Shown in pieces: positions 10,711 through 25,700 of a stretch of 64,000 bases of DNA (positions are counted from its first letter, which is position 1; the number at the start of each line of letters is the position of its first letter). A model generated the notes under the pieces. The model worked only from the letters and a program-made list of their open reading frames with translations. It did no database searches and was not told the DNA's origin. Made by a program: the position numbers and the translations under genes. The stretch is from Taeniopygia guttata (Eukaryota > Chordata > Aves > Passeriformes > Estrildidae): the NCBI RefSeq assembly GCF_048771995.1, contig NC_133036.1, forward strand, positions 19,317,001 through 19,381,000, in the 5' to 3' direction.

Positions 10711-13700
10711 CTACAAAGCAGAAAGAGAATCAAAGTTAAAATCCTCCACAGCTCCTAAAAACAGCTCCAGGCCGTTGATTCACAACACTCAGGATACCCC
10801 CACCATTGATACCCTAAATCAATGAGCTCCTCACCCTGAATAGATTCAAGTACCCAAGAGAGCAGCAGGCGGCTGCAGTGAAACAAATGCATGGAAATCA
10901 ACCCAAAATTAAGGGGGGCCAAGCCTGTGCTGGTGTTTCAATGCAGGGAGACTGAGGCTGGCTACAGACACAAACCCAGAGGAGGCAGGTGCAGCCAGAA
11001 AGGACAGAGAAATCCACACACTCTCCGCAAATAACTCTGCCAGACCAAGAAATAATTCAGAGAGACCTTCACAACAAAGTGCTCCACCACATGACACTCA
11101 ACAATGTATGATAAAACAACAATTCAGTCCAAGCCCAAAAGATTTCTCCTTGGCTCTCTCCACAAACACAACATCAAGCATGTTTGCAGTGAAAGCCACT
11201 GGGAAAATGGATCTGTCAGTCACATCTAGGAATTGTTTAATTCCCCATGAACAGAGGATGTACAACCTGGCACCTCACACACCGAACAGCAAAGCCTCTG
11301 CCTTGCTGCTGCTCTCAGGGAGGAATTCGGGCTGCAGGTGTGCTTCACTGGGCTCAGAAATGCACCTTCAGTGCCCACGCCTGCGCCTGGGGATGCCAGG
11401 GGTGACCCCCATGGAGTCCTCAGGAAACCAGAGCACCAGGAGCCAGCCAGGCAGTGGGCAGCTCTACACATGGCAAACTCACGGGGAGGTCATGATTTCA
11501 GTAAGCTCTACAAAGGTGGTTTTTGGGGGATGGTTTGGTTTTGGGGAGTATTTAAACCTATTTCCTCAAAGTTTTGGGGGTTTTTTGGGTTTGGTTTTTT
11601 TTTTTTTTGAGAGACTTTTGCCTGTGCATTTATTTCTACCTATGCATAACCTCTCTAAATTCAAACCAAGGAAGGGAATTAATTCAAGGATCACTTTGGT
11701 TTTGTATCCCTATGAAGAAGAACCTAAACTCTGGGGAATCCATGTCCTCCTGTCACACAACTGGGACTGCTGATTTTTAAGTTTCTCTGAGATGTCCATA
11801 GGTCTCTATTCAATCCTAGCAGGACAGTCCATCAAGACAAGGCTGGTGATATTTTTTAAATACTACAGTACTACAGTAGAAAATAAAAATGAATATTTTT
11901 TTGCAACTCTAAACAAACTGCCCTGTTCCTTGTGTTGTTTGAGGCTCTGTTTCTACAAGCTTGGCATTAATCATTGGCAGCAACAAAACTGCTAATACAC
12001 CTAAGGACCCAGGAACTGCAGAACTACAAAACCAGGCTTTTATCCCCCAGAATTCTCCACTGCTGTGCACATTCTATGTAAGTACATGCAAAATAAAAAT
12101 GCAAGTTTTACGGGGGAAGATCAACAGGTGTCCCTCTCTTGTCTTGGGAGACATTTTTCCATTAACTTCTACAGTGTGAGAGCTTCCACAGGCTGCAGTC
12201 CTTCAGGAGCTGCTCCAGCCTGGTCCTTCCATGGGTGCAGTCAGTCCTTCAGGAGCTGCTCCAGCCTGGTCCTTCCATGGGTGCAGTCAGTCCTTCAGGA
12301 GTTTCTCCAGCCCAGGTCCCCTGTGGGGTCACAGCTCCTGCCAGCAAACCTGTTCCAGCGTGGGCTCCTCTCCCCACGGGGCCACAGGTCCTGCCAGGAG
12401 CTGCTCCAGGGTGGAGTTCCTGGGGTCACAGCTCCTTCAGGCACCCCCTGCTCCCGTGTGGGGCCTCCAGGGGCTGGGGGGGAAAGGATCCCTGACCCAT
12501 CCTGGAGCCCAGGGCTGGGGGGGAAAGGATCCCTGATCCATCCTGGAGCCCAGGGCTGGGGGGGAAAGGATCCCTGATCCATCCTGGAGCCCAGGGCTGG
12601 GGGGGCTTAGCTGCCCCCACAAATTCCACTACTGAAATGGAAAGACACTTCATTAAATCACAGGGTTTATTGATGTTTATACCTTTAACTCCTTCATTTC
12701 ATGTCATGAAGGGAGATTAACTTTTCATTCAGGTAGCTCAACATTCTGGCACAATGCTGCTATTTGAGACTATTTGTCAAATCAAATTATAAATATCAAA
12801 ATCCAATATATCCAATAGTATTTTTTAAAATCTTAAACCTGATCTCAGAAATTTGGGGAAGCAAAAACTGTAACTCTAACAGCTAAACATAGTGAGACAA
12901 ACAAACTGCCATCCAGATCCATCAGTTTATTGCAAACTTGTTAAGAAAATCCCAGTCCTTGGGTGAGCTCAGCCCTGATACAAGAAATGGGAATGTCAGA
13001 ACATTTGTTGCCTTGTCCAAGGCTGCCAAGTCTATTCATTTATTTGTAACCAAATGTTATGGAAAACATCTTCTATTTGCCATGAGTTAAAAGTTAACTG
13101 ATCAAAGATGGGTATTGATTACTGAACTACGTTTTCCCATCTATGCTTAAAGGTTTTCAAAGTAGAGCAGGGAACGACAGTCTGTAACTCTGGCAATTCT
13201 GTCTCTGGGCTCTTGTGCACAAATCTACTACCATCCAAACTGCTTTGATTAATGCAAGTTATTACCCCATTTCTGTGACATTGCTACACTGAACCATGAG
13301 AAGCAAAAGAAGGATTTATTGTGGATGCTAAACTTGCACTGGCCTCTCCAAGCCAGTGATCTGTTAGGAGCAGCTGTCAGTCTGTTAACTTGTTTTCTCC
13401 AAGAGAGCAGTCATTAACTCCAGGAAGGAATGACCACAGCGACCATTAGCATACTAAAAACGTGTATGTAAAATTCCAAAAGTGTATTTTGGAAAATATA
13501 TATGCAGCTGCAGTGTGAGTGTAGTGTGAGCTCATAGCTGCCGAGGAGAAGCCCTGATTACATGGATCAGGTCTGCTTTTCCACCAGTCCCAGCCCAGAC
13601 CGCACACTGCTGCCTTGTGAAGCCCTGACACAACAGCTACATCACTTTTCCCTCCTTCCCCAGATCTAATTCCAAGGCTTGTTAAACCACCTATGAAGAA

Positions 13701-16700
13701 TGTTCTGTTGCAGAGCAAGCGTGTCTCGTTTCTGACACTTCCCTTGACATGACTTCAGAACAACTTCTGCCTTTATATGAGTCCTTGCCCCTCCTGACAG
13801 CTCAATTCCGAGCAGTCAGCTGTACCCTAGATCTTTAACACATCAGCTGCTATGTTTCTACCCAGGTCATCAGCTCTCCTACAGATCTGGTGTCTCTACC
13901 CAGAAAAATACATCCCAAGATGCTGCAATTACTGAAAGCTGCCATGGAGGCTGGCTGAGCCAGGAGCACAGCGCCACAGCAGCCCTTGGCCGGGGTGGAG
14001 ATACAGTCACACCCTCACAGAGCTTTTCACCAAACAGAGTGGAGACTGAACGTGGAGCACAGCAAAGGACCATCAACAGAAATGGTACAGGAAAGAGAAG
14101 GAGCTCCCAGAGACTCCCTGCTGGACTCCAGCCCATGGCCACTGCTCCCCACGTCTTTAACCAGTCCACTTGGCTGAGCTTGAGCACATCAGCGAGAGCA
14201 TCACCTGTGGACACGAGCCAGGCAAGCCCCCAGCACTGCACAGCATCAGGCACAGCTCCTGGGAGCCCACAGCAGCAGATCAGACAGGAACTTTCTGATG
14301 TGTTTGGTGACTTTACTCCAGTGCTGAGATCAAATGCAATGCGTTATAATTACAAAGGTATCAGGAACAATCTATTTTTCAGCCTGCTGGTACTTTTAAG
14401 AGCTCCCTGTGCTAGGACATGAAGTTCAGTTTGGGACCTGTACATCAGATCTGATAATGCTCTTTTGGCCATGCCAGTACAGGCTGCTACTTCATACAGA
14501 CTTCACCACGCAGCCAGAAATAGGAAAAAAAACCTGATAAATGCCATGAATATCATGGCAGATATTTAACCACCTTCGGGCCAAGCTTTGGCCTCAGACA
14601 CAGGTGGAATTCAGCCTGTGCCTGATGCCATCCTTATGTAACCTAAAAGATTTAGCACAAAGCAAGAAAAATGGTACCATGTGGCCCTGCAACTCCAGCA
14701 GGCAGCAGCTGTGTGGGCAGGGAGAATGCACAGACTGAGCACCATGGCCCAGGGATGAGCTGCAGCCACACCATACCTCCAGGATAACTGCTACATGCTG
14801 CCTACAGTAGGAAACAACCAAGCCCTGTCATCAAGAGTTATGGTAAAGCTAAAATTAACAACAAACACGTGGCACAGATGACTCCTTCCCTGCCTCTGCA
14901 GTTCTGGGAAAAGGGTGGATGAACATCAAGCTGGGCCACTGCAAAATCCCCCTTTCTCCTCTCAGACAGGAAAACCATCTCTACACAAGCCCCACACAAG
15001 ATTCTCCACACTTGCAGCCTATCCAGGGCACAGCGGCAGGGAAATGGACACCCACTAACATCAAGCAGGGAGAATAAACAAGGAGGGAAGCCTCAGCTCC
15101 AGACAAGAAGCCAAACTGCAGCAAGAGCTACAAGAGCAGAGGGCTGTGGAGGGGCTGTGTCAGACACCTGCAGGTGCCCCTGGCCAGGGGATCTCACACA
15201 GGTGCTGCTGCTACCTGTCAAATGTGCCCTGCTAAGCAGCCAGGTACACAGCGGAGCCCCAGAGCTGCCCTGAGCCCGGGCAGCTGTGCCACTGCAGTAT
15301 CTGCTGAGCTCCTGGGCACGTCCTGGGCTGCGGCACCTTGGATCCAAGAGGTGACTTCAGGGGAGAAAAATGCTCCTTTCCTTCCAACAACCACAGGAGG
15401 AGGGATCTTCCAACACCCACGTCATCCCCCAGGCAGGCACAGGGAGAAGACACAGGCACCTGCACGGGGCAGAGCCAGGCAGAGCGAGGGAGGCAGCCCA
15501 GGGAACCTGCCCAGCCACCACGGGCAGCTCTCACTGTGGGGCTTTCATCAGATACCCTGCAAATGTACCAGGGATTCAGTATCTAACATGAAATCTGGTA
15601 CATACAAGTTATAAATAAACACAACCTGGACACTCTCAGCAGCAACATCCTGTGCTGGCAATGATGGAGGGACTACCTGGCTAAGCTACCAGCACTGCCT
15701 CTGCCCCAGGGAAGGGCAGGAGACACCACAACTTGAATTAAGGGTGAAAATGACAGGCTAAGAAAAGTGAGAAATGCTCAAGTAAATGTTTTAGGTTCTC
15801 CTTCCAAGCCCCAGCCCATCCACACCAAGCACCCCAAACCCAAGAGCCATGAGGAGCTGACCCCATCCAGCAGCACAACCCCAACTCCAGCCTGGAAGTC
15901 CCCACGTGCCCCTGCAGTGACTGTGCTGGAGTACACTATGCTGGAGGAACACGGGTCACAACACCTAACAAAACCCACAGCTTAAGCAAAGCAAGGCAAG
16001 AAGCAGCCTGTGGACTGTGAAACTTCTTGTCACTGTTAAACCTTGTTGAGATTGCCCCCAACCCTACTTTCATCCTCCAGGAATAAATAATAAACTATTT
16101 AGGCCCTTGAGATATGCATCTGCTGACTTAAAAAGATCTCCATCACTTCTGTGCCTGCCTGCTGCAGGAGGCTTCACTCAATTAATATACAGGAGGGATG
16201 CATGTGCAGAAATTTACTCAGAAAAATCAAAATTTGAGATAATTGATGTTTGGTTACAAATGCAGCAAAGTTCACATTCACTGGAAGTTTTGCAGAAGCA
16301 AAGTTCTAGATTCTGCAAAAACTTTCATTACCTCCACTCTGCCTGTTGCTTAACAAGGCTTGTGAGGGACGAAGCTGCTGGGAGAGGTCATGGCCACAAA
16401 GGGACTGGGACCCGTTCCAGGAGTGACAGTGCTGCTCAGAGCCCAGGAGCCAAGCTGTACCTGCCTGAGAGATCAGCACTGCCAGCAGGCTCAGCCCGTT
16501 CCTGCTGCTCTGAGAGCAGCCATCCATCCCTGCTGCCCCTTCTGCTCTGTGCTTAACCCTTCTGGCGCTTCACACGCAGGGTGAGGTGATGGGCTGGGAA
16601 CACAGAGGGCCACAGAACCAATTCACAAATGCCACCCTCCCTGAGCCCCTGTCTCAGCAGCTCTGAGGCCAGGGCAGTGTGTGCTGGGAATGGAACCAGC

Positions 16701-19700
16701 CCCAGGCCAGCACTGCACAGGGGACAGACCCCACAGCCCCGAGGAGCAGCTGCTGCAAACTGGAAGGCTTTTGTTGCTGCTGAAGCAGAGCCACCCTGCC
16801 ACACAGGGAAAGCCCAAAGCCAGCACAGCAAATGCTTATTGCTTCATACAGAATGTGAAATTACTGCTCTGAAGCATGAAATTACTGACACTATCTGCAG
16901 GGCTCAGGCCTGGTGCCTCTGCAGCTCTCACTGCAGGGCTTTCATCTGCTACCTGCCAGATACCTTGCAAATGTACCAGGGATTCAGTATCTAACATGAA
17001 ATCTGGTACATACAAGTTATAAATACAACCTGGAGACTCTCAGCAGCAACATCCTGTGCTGGCAATGATGGAGGGACTGCCTGCCTAAGCTACCAGCACT
17101 GCCTCTGCTCCAGGGAAGAGCAGGAGACACAACTTGAATTAAGAGTGAAAATGACAGGCTAAGAAAAGTAAGAAAAGTGCGACGGCACAAGGCTGAGCAC
17201 GGCCCCATCTCTGCCCACTCCTGCCTGCTTCACAAATATTCATTCATTGCTCTGTCATGATTCAGTACATGGCAGTTCCATGGTAACTCATACTTCTTAT
17301 CTGGCATTTATAGAAAAATCTTCAGTGCCACTGAGGCACTGAAGCAGAAACAGAGGTGTTCCCCTGGCTGTTCTATGGGCTGTGCAACTTTGGGTGGCTT
17401 TGTCTGGGATTCAGAGCTCAGCTGAGTGTTTCAGGCTCATGCTCACATTGACAATCACAGCACAAGGAGACCTGCTCATAACTTTAGCAGCCAAAGTACT
17501 AAGCAAAAATAAAGACAGAAAAAAATCCTGTTTCTAAAAGTACCTTGTGATGACTGAGATTGTCAAAGCAAGGAGACATACAGCTGGGGAGGTAAAGGAG
17601 GGCACCACTGGGAATGACTTTCCTATCCTGCTGCCCCTCCACTGCTGAACACCTGAGTGTCTTGCTGTGGCCATGAGCCCTCTTACAGCCCAAAGGGACC
17701 AGGTCAAAAGCCCCTTCAGCTCAAACCACGCCTATTTTGCCTGGAGCACAGTGAGTGTAATCACATTTATAATGCAGCCAGCTGAGGAGCCTTGAATTTC
17801 CAGCAGTGTAGCAGCAATCAGAGGAGGACAGGCTATGGCCAAAAACTGGAGCTGGTGCAGCTGCTGGCAGAGGAGGACACAGCAGCACAGCCAGAGTCTC
17901 AGTGAGCCCAGCAGACACCCAGAACACACATCCAGAGCCAGCAGAACTGAGTGATGCTCCTGCTTGCAGTCCAGGCTCATCAAACACCAACATCCAAAGC
18001 TCCACAGTGCTCCTGGGCTAATTCCCTGTTAGAAAGCTGGTGAGAAGCACCAGGGGCATTCAGTCCAGCTCTACACTAAAACTGACAAGGAAGAGGGCAG
18101 GCCTTCACACTGTACATCCCAATATAATGGGCAACAGAAAAAGTGGCAGTTCACAGAGGGTGATAGAAGAGATGCTCCAAAAAGATTTTACTTGTTTTTT
18201 TAATTATCATGGATACTGCAATTTATACCAGTTGCTGGTTAAACCAACTGGGGATCACCTGAGCTCTAGGCTGAGATGCTTGTCCATGCCTTTACTTCAG
18301 GCTTCGGCACAATGCAGGGCAGACTGTAGACATTTTATGTTTTATTTAAGTTTTTATTAAGTTTTATTTTCCAGTGACAGGTTTACAGACATTGAGGCAG
18401 TTTTATTACAGCAAATAAACAAGAAACTTAATATTTAGAGCTCATATGGTCATTGTCTTTTCTTTCTGCAAAAGCACATTTATCTACATATTGCAGATTT
18501 TTTCTATGTAAGTGACAGTGCTCACAGAACAGAACCAGTCAGAAAACCTTTTCCAGTTCTGATGTTCTTAGTTATCTTTAGTTTCTGTCTTGGCTCTTTT
18601 CTATATTAAATGGGAGTCACTGACACCTCTGTGCTCTTCAAACGAAAAACCTTCTGAGATGACATGGAAAAGACAGAATCAATTTAAATACTTCAGCTTA
18701 CAGAAATCTGTGCAAGCAGGTAAGAACAGTGATGCTGAAAGCACGCAGGATGCAGCCCAAGTCCCCTGAACTCCAGAGCACGTCAGAGCTGCAAACCTCA
18801 GCTGCACAGACGTCAGCCTGGATGGAGACTGCTCATTACATTCTCCTGACACTGCACCGTGAGTCATCACTCTAATATATGGCAGAAGAAGGTCATATAT
18901 TACAGCTGCCTTCCTCGACATATTTCAAATGGGTTCATGATTAAACAAGGAGACTAGTCTAAAAGTTTCCAGGTGCACTTGGCTATTTTCTTAGATAACA
19001 GTCTATTTCCAGCACGAGCATGACAGTCTGGAAAAGGCACGGAATTACGTAACCACCTTTGGTACAAACTCAGCAGCTCTCAGCCCCACAGAGCCAGCAC
19101 CCACCCCACAAACGTGCTGACACCTCTCCTCAGCTCACACCTGCCCCAGGGAGGTTCTTCAGAATTCCCAGAAGCATAAACAGGTTTGCTCAAACACAAG
19201 CATGCATATAGGTAGGTACTATACCAAGGTAATATTTAGAAAGACTGAACTATTCACTTAAGAAAAGCTGGAAGTGACTTAAAAATCTGTCACCTCAACC
19301 CTCTTTATCAGTTTTTTCTCAGACATTTCAAGTCCAGTGACTCAAGGGTGCTTTGAGAACATCAAGAGGAGGAATGTACCTTCCTGTAAGGTACTGGAAC
19401 AACCATTTCAGAAAGTAATTTGCCATAGCATTCTACCACCTTTAGTTCTGATGGGCCTGGTGAGCCTCAGCTTCCCCACCTTGGTGCTGGTGAAAAGCTG
19501 TCTCCTCTGCAGCTGTAGGGCTGGGCCTAGGGAGGTGCTCAGTGCAAACTCCTCCACTCACACAGGAAGATGCTCAGACTGTAAGAAAAGCCTGTCCTGA
19601 TCTAGCAAGTAGAAAACCCTTGGGACAGCTGGCCAAATACAGCTTGAACGACATGTAAACAGGATATTCTAATTTTGCCTCCTCTACCTTTGGGAAACAG

Positions 19701-22700
19701 CAGCACTAAATGCTGTAGATGTGGGCTCATTTCCTGCCTGTGAATTCAACTGGGGGGAAAAGTAAAAGTCAGAAAATCAACACACTGCCCATGTGTTCAG
19801 CTGCTCTCCAAGGCTGACCTAAGGTGGGCAAGTATTGTAAAATGCAGGTGAACCCAGTGGGAAGAAATTATGATGTCTGACTCCAGTTCAGAAGGCTGAA
19901 TGATTTCTTTATTATAACTATGCTACAATACATTAATATACTGTATCAAGAAAGATACTAAAACTACAAACCTATTTGTTCTAACTACCATCTCTAACTC
20001 CTAACTCCTGACCCTGTTCTCAAGAGTCCAGCCCAGGTGGGTTGGATTGGCCATCAGCTCAAACAATCCTCACCAGAATCCAACCAAGCAATCACCCCAG
20101 GTAAACAATTCTCCAAGCACATTCCACATGAGAAAAACAAGGAGCAGAAATAGAAATTGTTTTCTCTTTCTTTCTCTCTGTGCACCTCTATGAAAAAATC
20201 CTGAGAGAGCAAAAAATGTGCTTACCACAGGCAAGGGGTTGTTCCCAGCTTTGGTCAGACTCCTGTCTGCAGTGATTCCTGCAAGAGGGCAACTCTGGGC
20301 TTCCCACAGCCACGAGAGGACCTGACTGCATTGTCACCTTCAGGGACTGGCTCCCCCAGCAGCACCCAGAGCTGCAGGAGTGGCCACTGAGCCTTCCACT
20401 GACAGGGCAGCAGCACAGGAGGCCACGTTCCAACACCTGAATAAACCCAGCTCTACCCCTCTTAGTACCACAGGAAAAGATGCCACACAGCGTAAAGTAC
20501 TGATAGTTAACTTCATCTTGGTGGGATCTCTGCTAGGCAAGGTAACTCCTGTCTGGACTGCTTTGACTTTTTGCTGGATCAGGTATTGTCAGTCCTGGAT
20601 CAGGTAACAGTCTGCTCTCCAGCAGCTGGAATGAACTCCAGGGTATGTGGTCTGTCTGGCTAATTGGACACAAATGTGAACACACACTTGATCCACATCC
20701 AAACAGTATCAATGAATGATCCAGAAATGCACAAATGTTACACTCAGGACCATCCCTCTCCCCTGCTTTGACCTAGACTGTCATTTTGACATGAAACAGG
20801 AGCAAAGTTGGTATAAAAGGGCAGAAATTGGAAAAAAAAACAAAACAAACCCACAATGGTAGTTTTCTCTGATGAAAAAGGTGTGAAGTGGGTATGGGCA
20901 CAACACCCAGGTAAGAAGAACATGTTAAATCTGCTTATGCCCTCAGTTATGAGCTCTCTCGCAGCCAGTGCCAAAGCAGCAGGCAGAGCTGGCAGACTGT
21001 GTCTAAAATCACACTTCTTTTTGCCTCCCACCTTTTCTGTTCCCACTGACAGACCAGTGCCACAAGTGCCTGGCTGCTCTGCAGAACCTGGGCACTGAGG
21101 GAGAAAGTCCAAGGCACTGATTTAGCTTGGAGGGCGCCTGGCACAGAAGGCAGCCCTCACCTACACCAGGGTTTGGGCATCGTCTGCTCTGTTCACAGCC
21201 TGCCCACTGCACCTGCAGCCAAACCCTGCAGAGAAACCTGCAGCCAAACCCTGCAGAGAAACCTGCAGCCAAACCCTGCAGAGGAACCTGCAGCCAAACC
21301 CTGCAGAGAAACCTGCAGCCAAACCCTGCAGCCCCTCAGCTGAGTGCCAAGCTGCTGCTAGCAGAGAACATGTGTCCTGCCAGAGCACTTGGCACTGAGA
21401 TGCAAACAGGGAAATCCCCCAGCCTCAATGGCTCCTCTCAAAGAGCAATTTGCTTGAGGGGGAAAGGATTTCTCTTTGCCAATGATCCCCGTGCACAGCG
21501 CTGGCACCGAGTCTTGTCCTCACAAGACAGCTGCCACCCAGCACTGCAGGACCCAACCACACTCACCAGAGTCCCCAGAACTGCCCTGGATGCCTTCTCC
21601 ACGCTCACCATCCCCTGCCAAGAGGGACAGGCATCCTCTCTTTATGATGGGTTTGGGAAGATGGACTCTGCTTCTTATAAGCTGGATGCAAGACTCAAGA
21701 CCAAGTGAGGAACAAGACACAAGATGCTCTTCTCTCCCACACCTGACACCCAACACCCAGACATCTCTTATTTAGTAACTCATCAGCTCCACCACCCACA
21801 GTCATGAGACAGCAAAGGAGTTTGTGGCTAAATTTCTAGCAACTCTTAAAAAACACAACTAAAGCACAGTTGAAGAGCAAATCACCCTGGTATAATTCTT
21901 CTTTAAAAGTCTTTCTAGAACAACACCAAAAATCACCCCCTCAAGGACTGCATAACCAGGGAAAGAGTGAGCATACAGAAAATGGTAATTTTTCACTTTG
22001 TTAGTTACAGTAAACATCTCCAAATAAATGTGATGTTATGAATTTCATCAGCCAAACCTCCCTTCTCCATTTTGAAAGGTTACATGAAGTGATGAAATGT
22101 TAGTTAATTTATGTGTTAGAGGACTGGCTAAAAAATAGCAGATACCTATAATCTTTCCATAATTATTCAACACTTAACTGATATGAGAAGCTCTATTCAC
22201 AGCCACTAAAAGGAGCATTCATTCCTCTTTGCATCATCCCTTTACCATTATGTCTTGATGCAATTTTCAACAGACTTGAAACTACTAAAAATTGGAAACA
22301 TTGTGAGAAATTTTCCTCTCTCTGGTTGTAATTAAAACATGCAGCAAAACAGAGAAGTGATGAAGAGAGGCAACCCTTCCCACCTCAGCTGCTGCCTGTG
22401 CACCACCCTTGGAGAGCCCAGTGCAATGCCAGTGCCATCTTCCCTACTGCTAAAGCCGTGCTTCCCATTAGGATCATGGCAACAGCAATAAAGGACAATT
22501 CACATCTGATTATGAAGTATGTGGTAGTTGTTTTAGGTTTCAGGGGATGCACCTGAGAAGTGGGCACTGGAGGGGCTGCCTTGGGGAGCCTGGGTGAGAG
22601 CTGAGCTCCTCACGGGTTCCCAGCACACAGAGGGACCTTCCAGCCAGGCACCCAGAGCTGGCACACCCCACTGCCAGCCCTGCTTGAGGGCAAACTGCCC

Positions 22701-25700
22701 CGACACCGGGGCTGGAGCCAGCCCAGGGCAGGCAGGACAGGCTGAAGCAGCCTCAGTGTGCCACGAGCAGGGTGGTCAGCCTGAACCCAGCTCCAGGTGC
22801 TGCTGTCTCCTCTGCCACACACAGCCTGGGCTGCAGAGGGCCTTTCTGCAGAGCTGCTCCCAGCACTGCTGAGCCTGTGCCTCCCCACCTGCAGGACTTG
22901 CTTTTCCCTGTGTTGAATTTCATGAGGTTCCCATTCCCACGTGTCTGCAGCCTGTCAGGGTCCTGCTGAGCACCACATCCACCCAAGTCTATCAAGCAGT
23001 CCTCCATGGTGGTACAACTCACAGCTCTGTCCCATCACCCCTGTCATTAATGAAGAAGTCAAACACTACTGACTCCAGAACTGGCTCCAGCATGGACTTC
23101 TGAGGTGCACCACTAGTGATTGGCTCCATCTCAACCTCATCCTGCTGGGCACACCTGAGCTCAGCCAGTTTTCAGTCCATTTCACAGCCTGTACTTCACC
23201 AGTTTGTGCAGAGGGATGCCGTAGCTGACAGCTTGAAAAGCTCTACTAAAGCTGAGATTAAGCACCACTGCTTTCCTCTAATTCCCCAAGATTTTCATCA
23301 CAGAAGGCCAATCCAGCACCCCTGGCCATGTTTTCCCTGGTCTTCTTTTCTCTCAGGTATCTGCAGAAGCACGTCTTGACTTCCCTGTCTTTCACCAGGG
23401 CCAGCTCCAGATGAGCCTTGTATCTCCTGATATTCCCCCAGGTCACCTGTCCCCCCTTCCACCCCTTACATATTACACATTTCCTTTCCATTGCTTTCTT
23501 CAGAACCCCTTGCTCACCCATGCAGGCCTCTTGCCACTTCTGCGTGTCAGGATGGACCATTCCTGAACCTGGAGACTGCAAGCCTTGAAATGTCAGCCAA
23601 TTTTCCTGACCCCTTTTCACTTCTCCCAACCTACTTCAGAACTCCTGCAAGCCACTAAAATGCAGAATTTATATATGAAATATTCAAAGTCAGTTCAGTC
23701 TACAGAAATGCTCACCCTTGTTGTAGGTACTGGCAGAGTCTGGACTTCAGCTTCCAAGTAAATCTTGCCCTGTCTAAACTCACAGCAAAATGACATGCTT
23801 AAGTAAAGAGCTACCTGTGAATATTTACACATTAAATGCCTACTTAGAGATTTAACTCCCCACTGGATTCTCTTTGGAATTAAAAATAAGCATAAATGCA
23901 TTTCTGAGTCTGACCTTTGATCAAAACATTTGAGATCCACGTGTAAATCACTCAATAGGGATTTTTCCTTCTCATGTGTTAAATCACAGCAGCACAACCT
24001 AATGCAAACATTCCCTTAATTGCACAAAAGCCCTTTTGGAATCTCTCCTTTCACTATATGCACCAAGAAATGGACTCCTCAATGCTTCCTTGAAAAAAAA
24101 AACTAACAAAGCAACTAACACAACCCACAAAACTTATCTTTTAAAACTAGCTAAAAGAATTAGTTTAGTTGTTGGAGGTTTTAAAATTTATTTCTGCCTT
24201 AAAAAAAATACTAGAGCCCTTGTTTGCAGATAAATGTGACCTCTTCTGTAATTATATCCATGAAAATAAGGGCAGCTTTTACCAAATCAATGATGAAACT
24301 CTCTACTGTGCTTTCTCTGTAAGGGTAAGAGTGAAGTACAGAGTTGGTACTGAGCTGGTGCCTGCACATCCCCTGCTTCTCCCACTGGTGCCTTTGATAG
24401 ATGAGGGATTTCATAATTCCTCCAGAGGAGCTATTTGTCCCTCTTAGAGAAGGAATCATTGTTGATCCTCAGCTAAAACAGACCGTGCCTCACTCTGGTA
24501 CCAGCCACAAAACATCTTCTCTGGTTGTCTCCCGCCACTGCAAGAGAGACGTTCCTTCAAGCAAAGCAAAACAACAAAACCCAACCCCTGAGAGCTCACT
24601 CAGAATGGTTGTTCCCCATTGGTGTTCAGCTGGTGGAGCCACAGCTTTCATCCTGCAGCGGAGGCAGTGACTCAGGCTGGCAGGAATGGCTGTGCAAGGA
24701 GGCACACACATCCCTTTTCCTGTCCTCCCTGGCCCAGCAGCCACAGCAGTGTGCTCAGGGGGAGCTGCTGCTCCCCGTCCTCTGCAGCCAGGCTGAGATC
24801 CCAGCCAGCACCCAGCCCTTCACTGCTGACAGCAGGAGCACCCCCAGCCCACACCCCAAAACCTGCCTGTCCCCCAGGCCCCAAACTTTGTCCCCTGCAC
24901 GACCCTTGCCACCACTTCTTCAAGACCTGATCAAGGAGCTCTTTGAGAGAAGAACATCTGCATTACTTTATTCCTGGTGTGGACTGTCACCTGCTCTGAT
25001 CTCTGTACTCCAGCCTGCACAGAACACACTTATCTCACCTCTTCCCTCCTTTTGGTGCTCAGGCTTGTGCCCTGCCCTGGGCTGCAGGATGAGCACAAAC
25101 ATGCAACTCCTTGTCCCCAGTGGTCACACCCGACCTCGAGTCAGTCTTAATTTAGACCCCCAGACAACACTTACTTAAGTCAACTGCTTGGTGAGAAACT
25201 GCAAGCTGCATGGTCCAAAAAATTCAAATAGCAATTGATTTGCAGGCTCCTTAGACACTTTTGGACACTTTTTCTGGCTGGTAGCTATTTTTTGGAGGGA
25301 ACAGTAGTGTTCCAGCATCCAGAAAACAATGCAGGAAGAACTGTGCCTGCACCAGCAGCACATCCAGCTCCCAGATCTTCCTTCAAAACAGGAATCAAAG
25401 TCCACTCTTCAGGGAGATTTTTTTACACATCAGTGTCACCTGGGTGTGCAGCTCTTGTCTCTGGAGAAGGGCACACTCTTTCATCTCACTGCATTGTGGT
25501 TGCACTCCCAATCAAATTTACAACATGTACAAGCAAACCTGAAGTAATGACCTAACATTCCCTCACAGTGCCCCTATAGTTTGGTTCCCTGATCAAAATG
25601 AAAATGGCTCAAATTAAAAACAAAGTGAGTTTATACCACTTTCAGCTCAGTCCTGCTGCTGGCACTTCTGGACCAACAGACATTGCCTTGAAAAGGCAAA

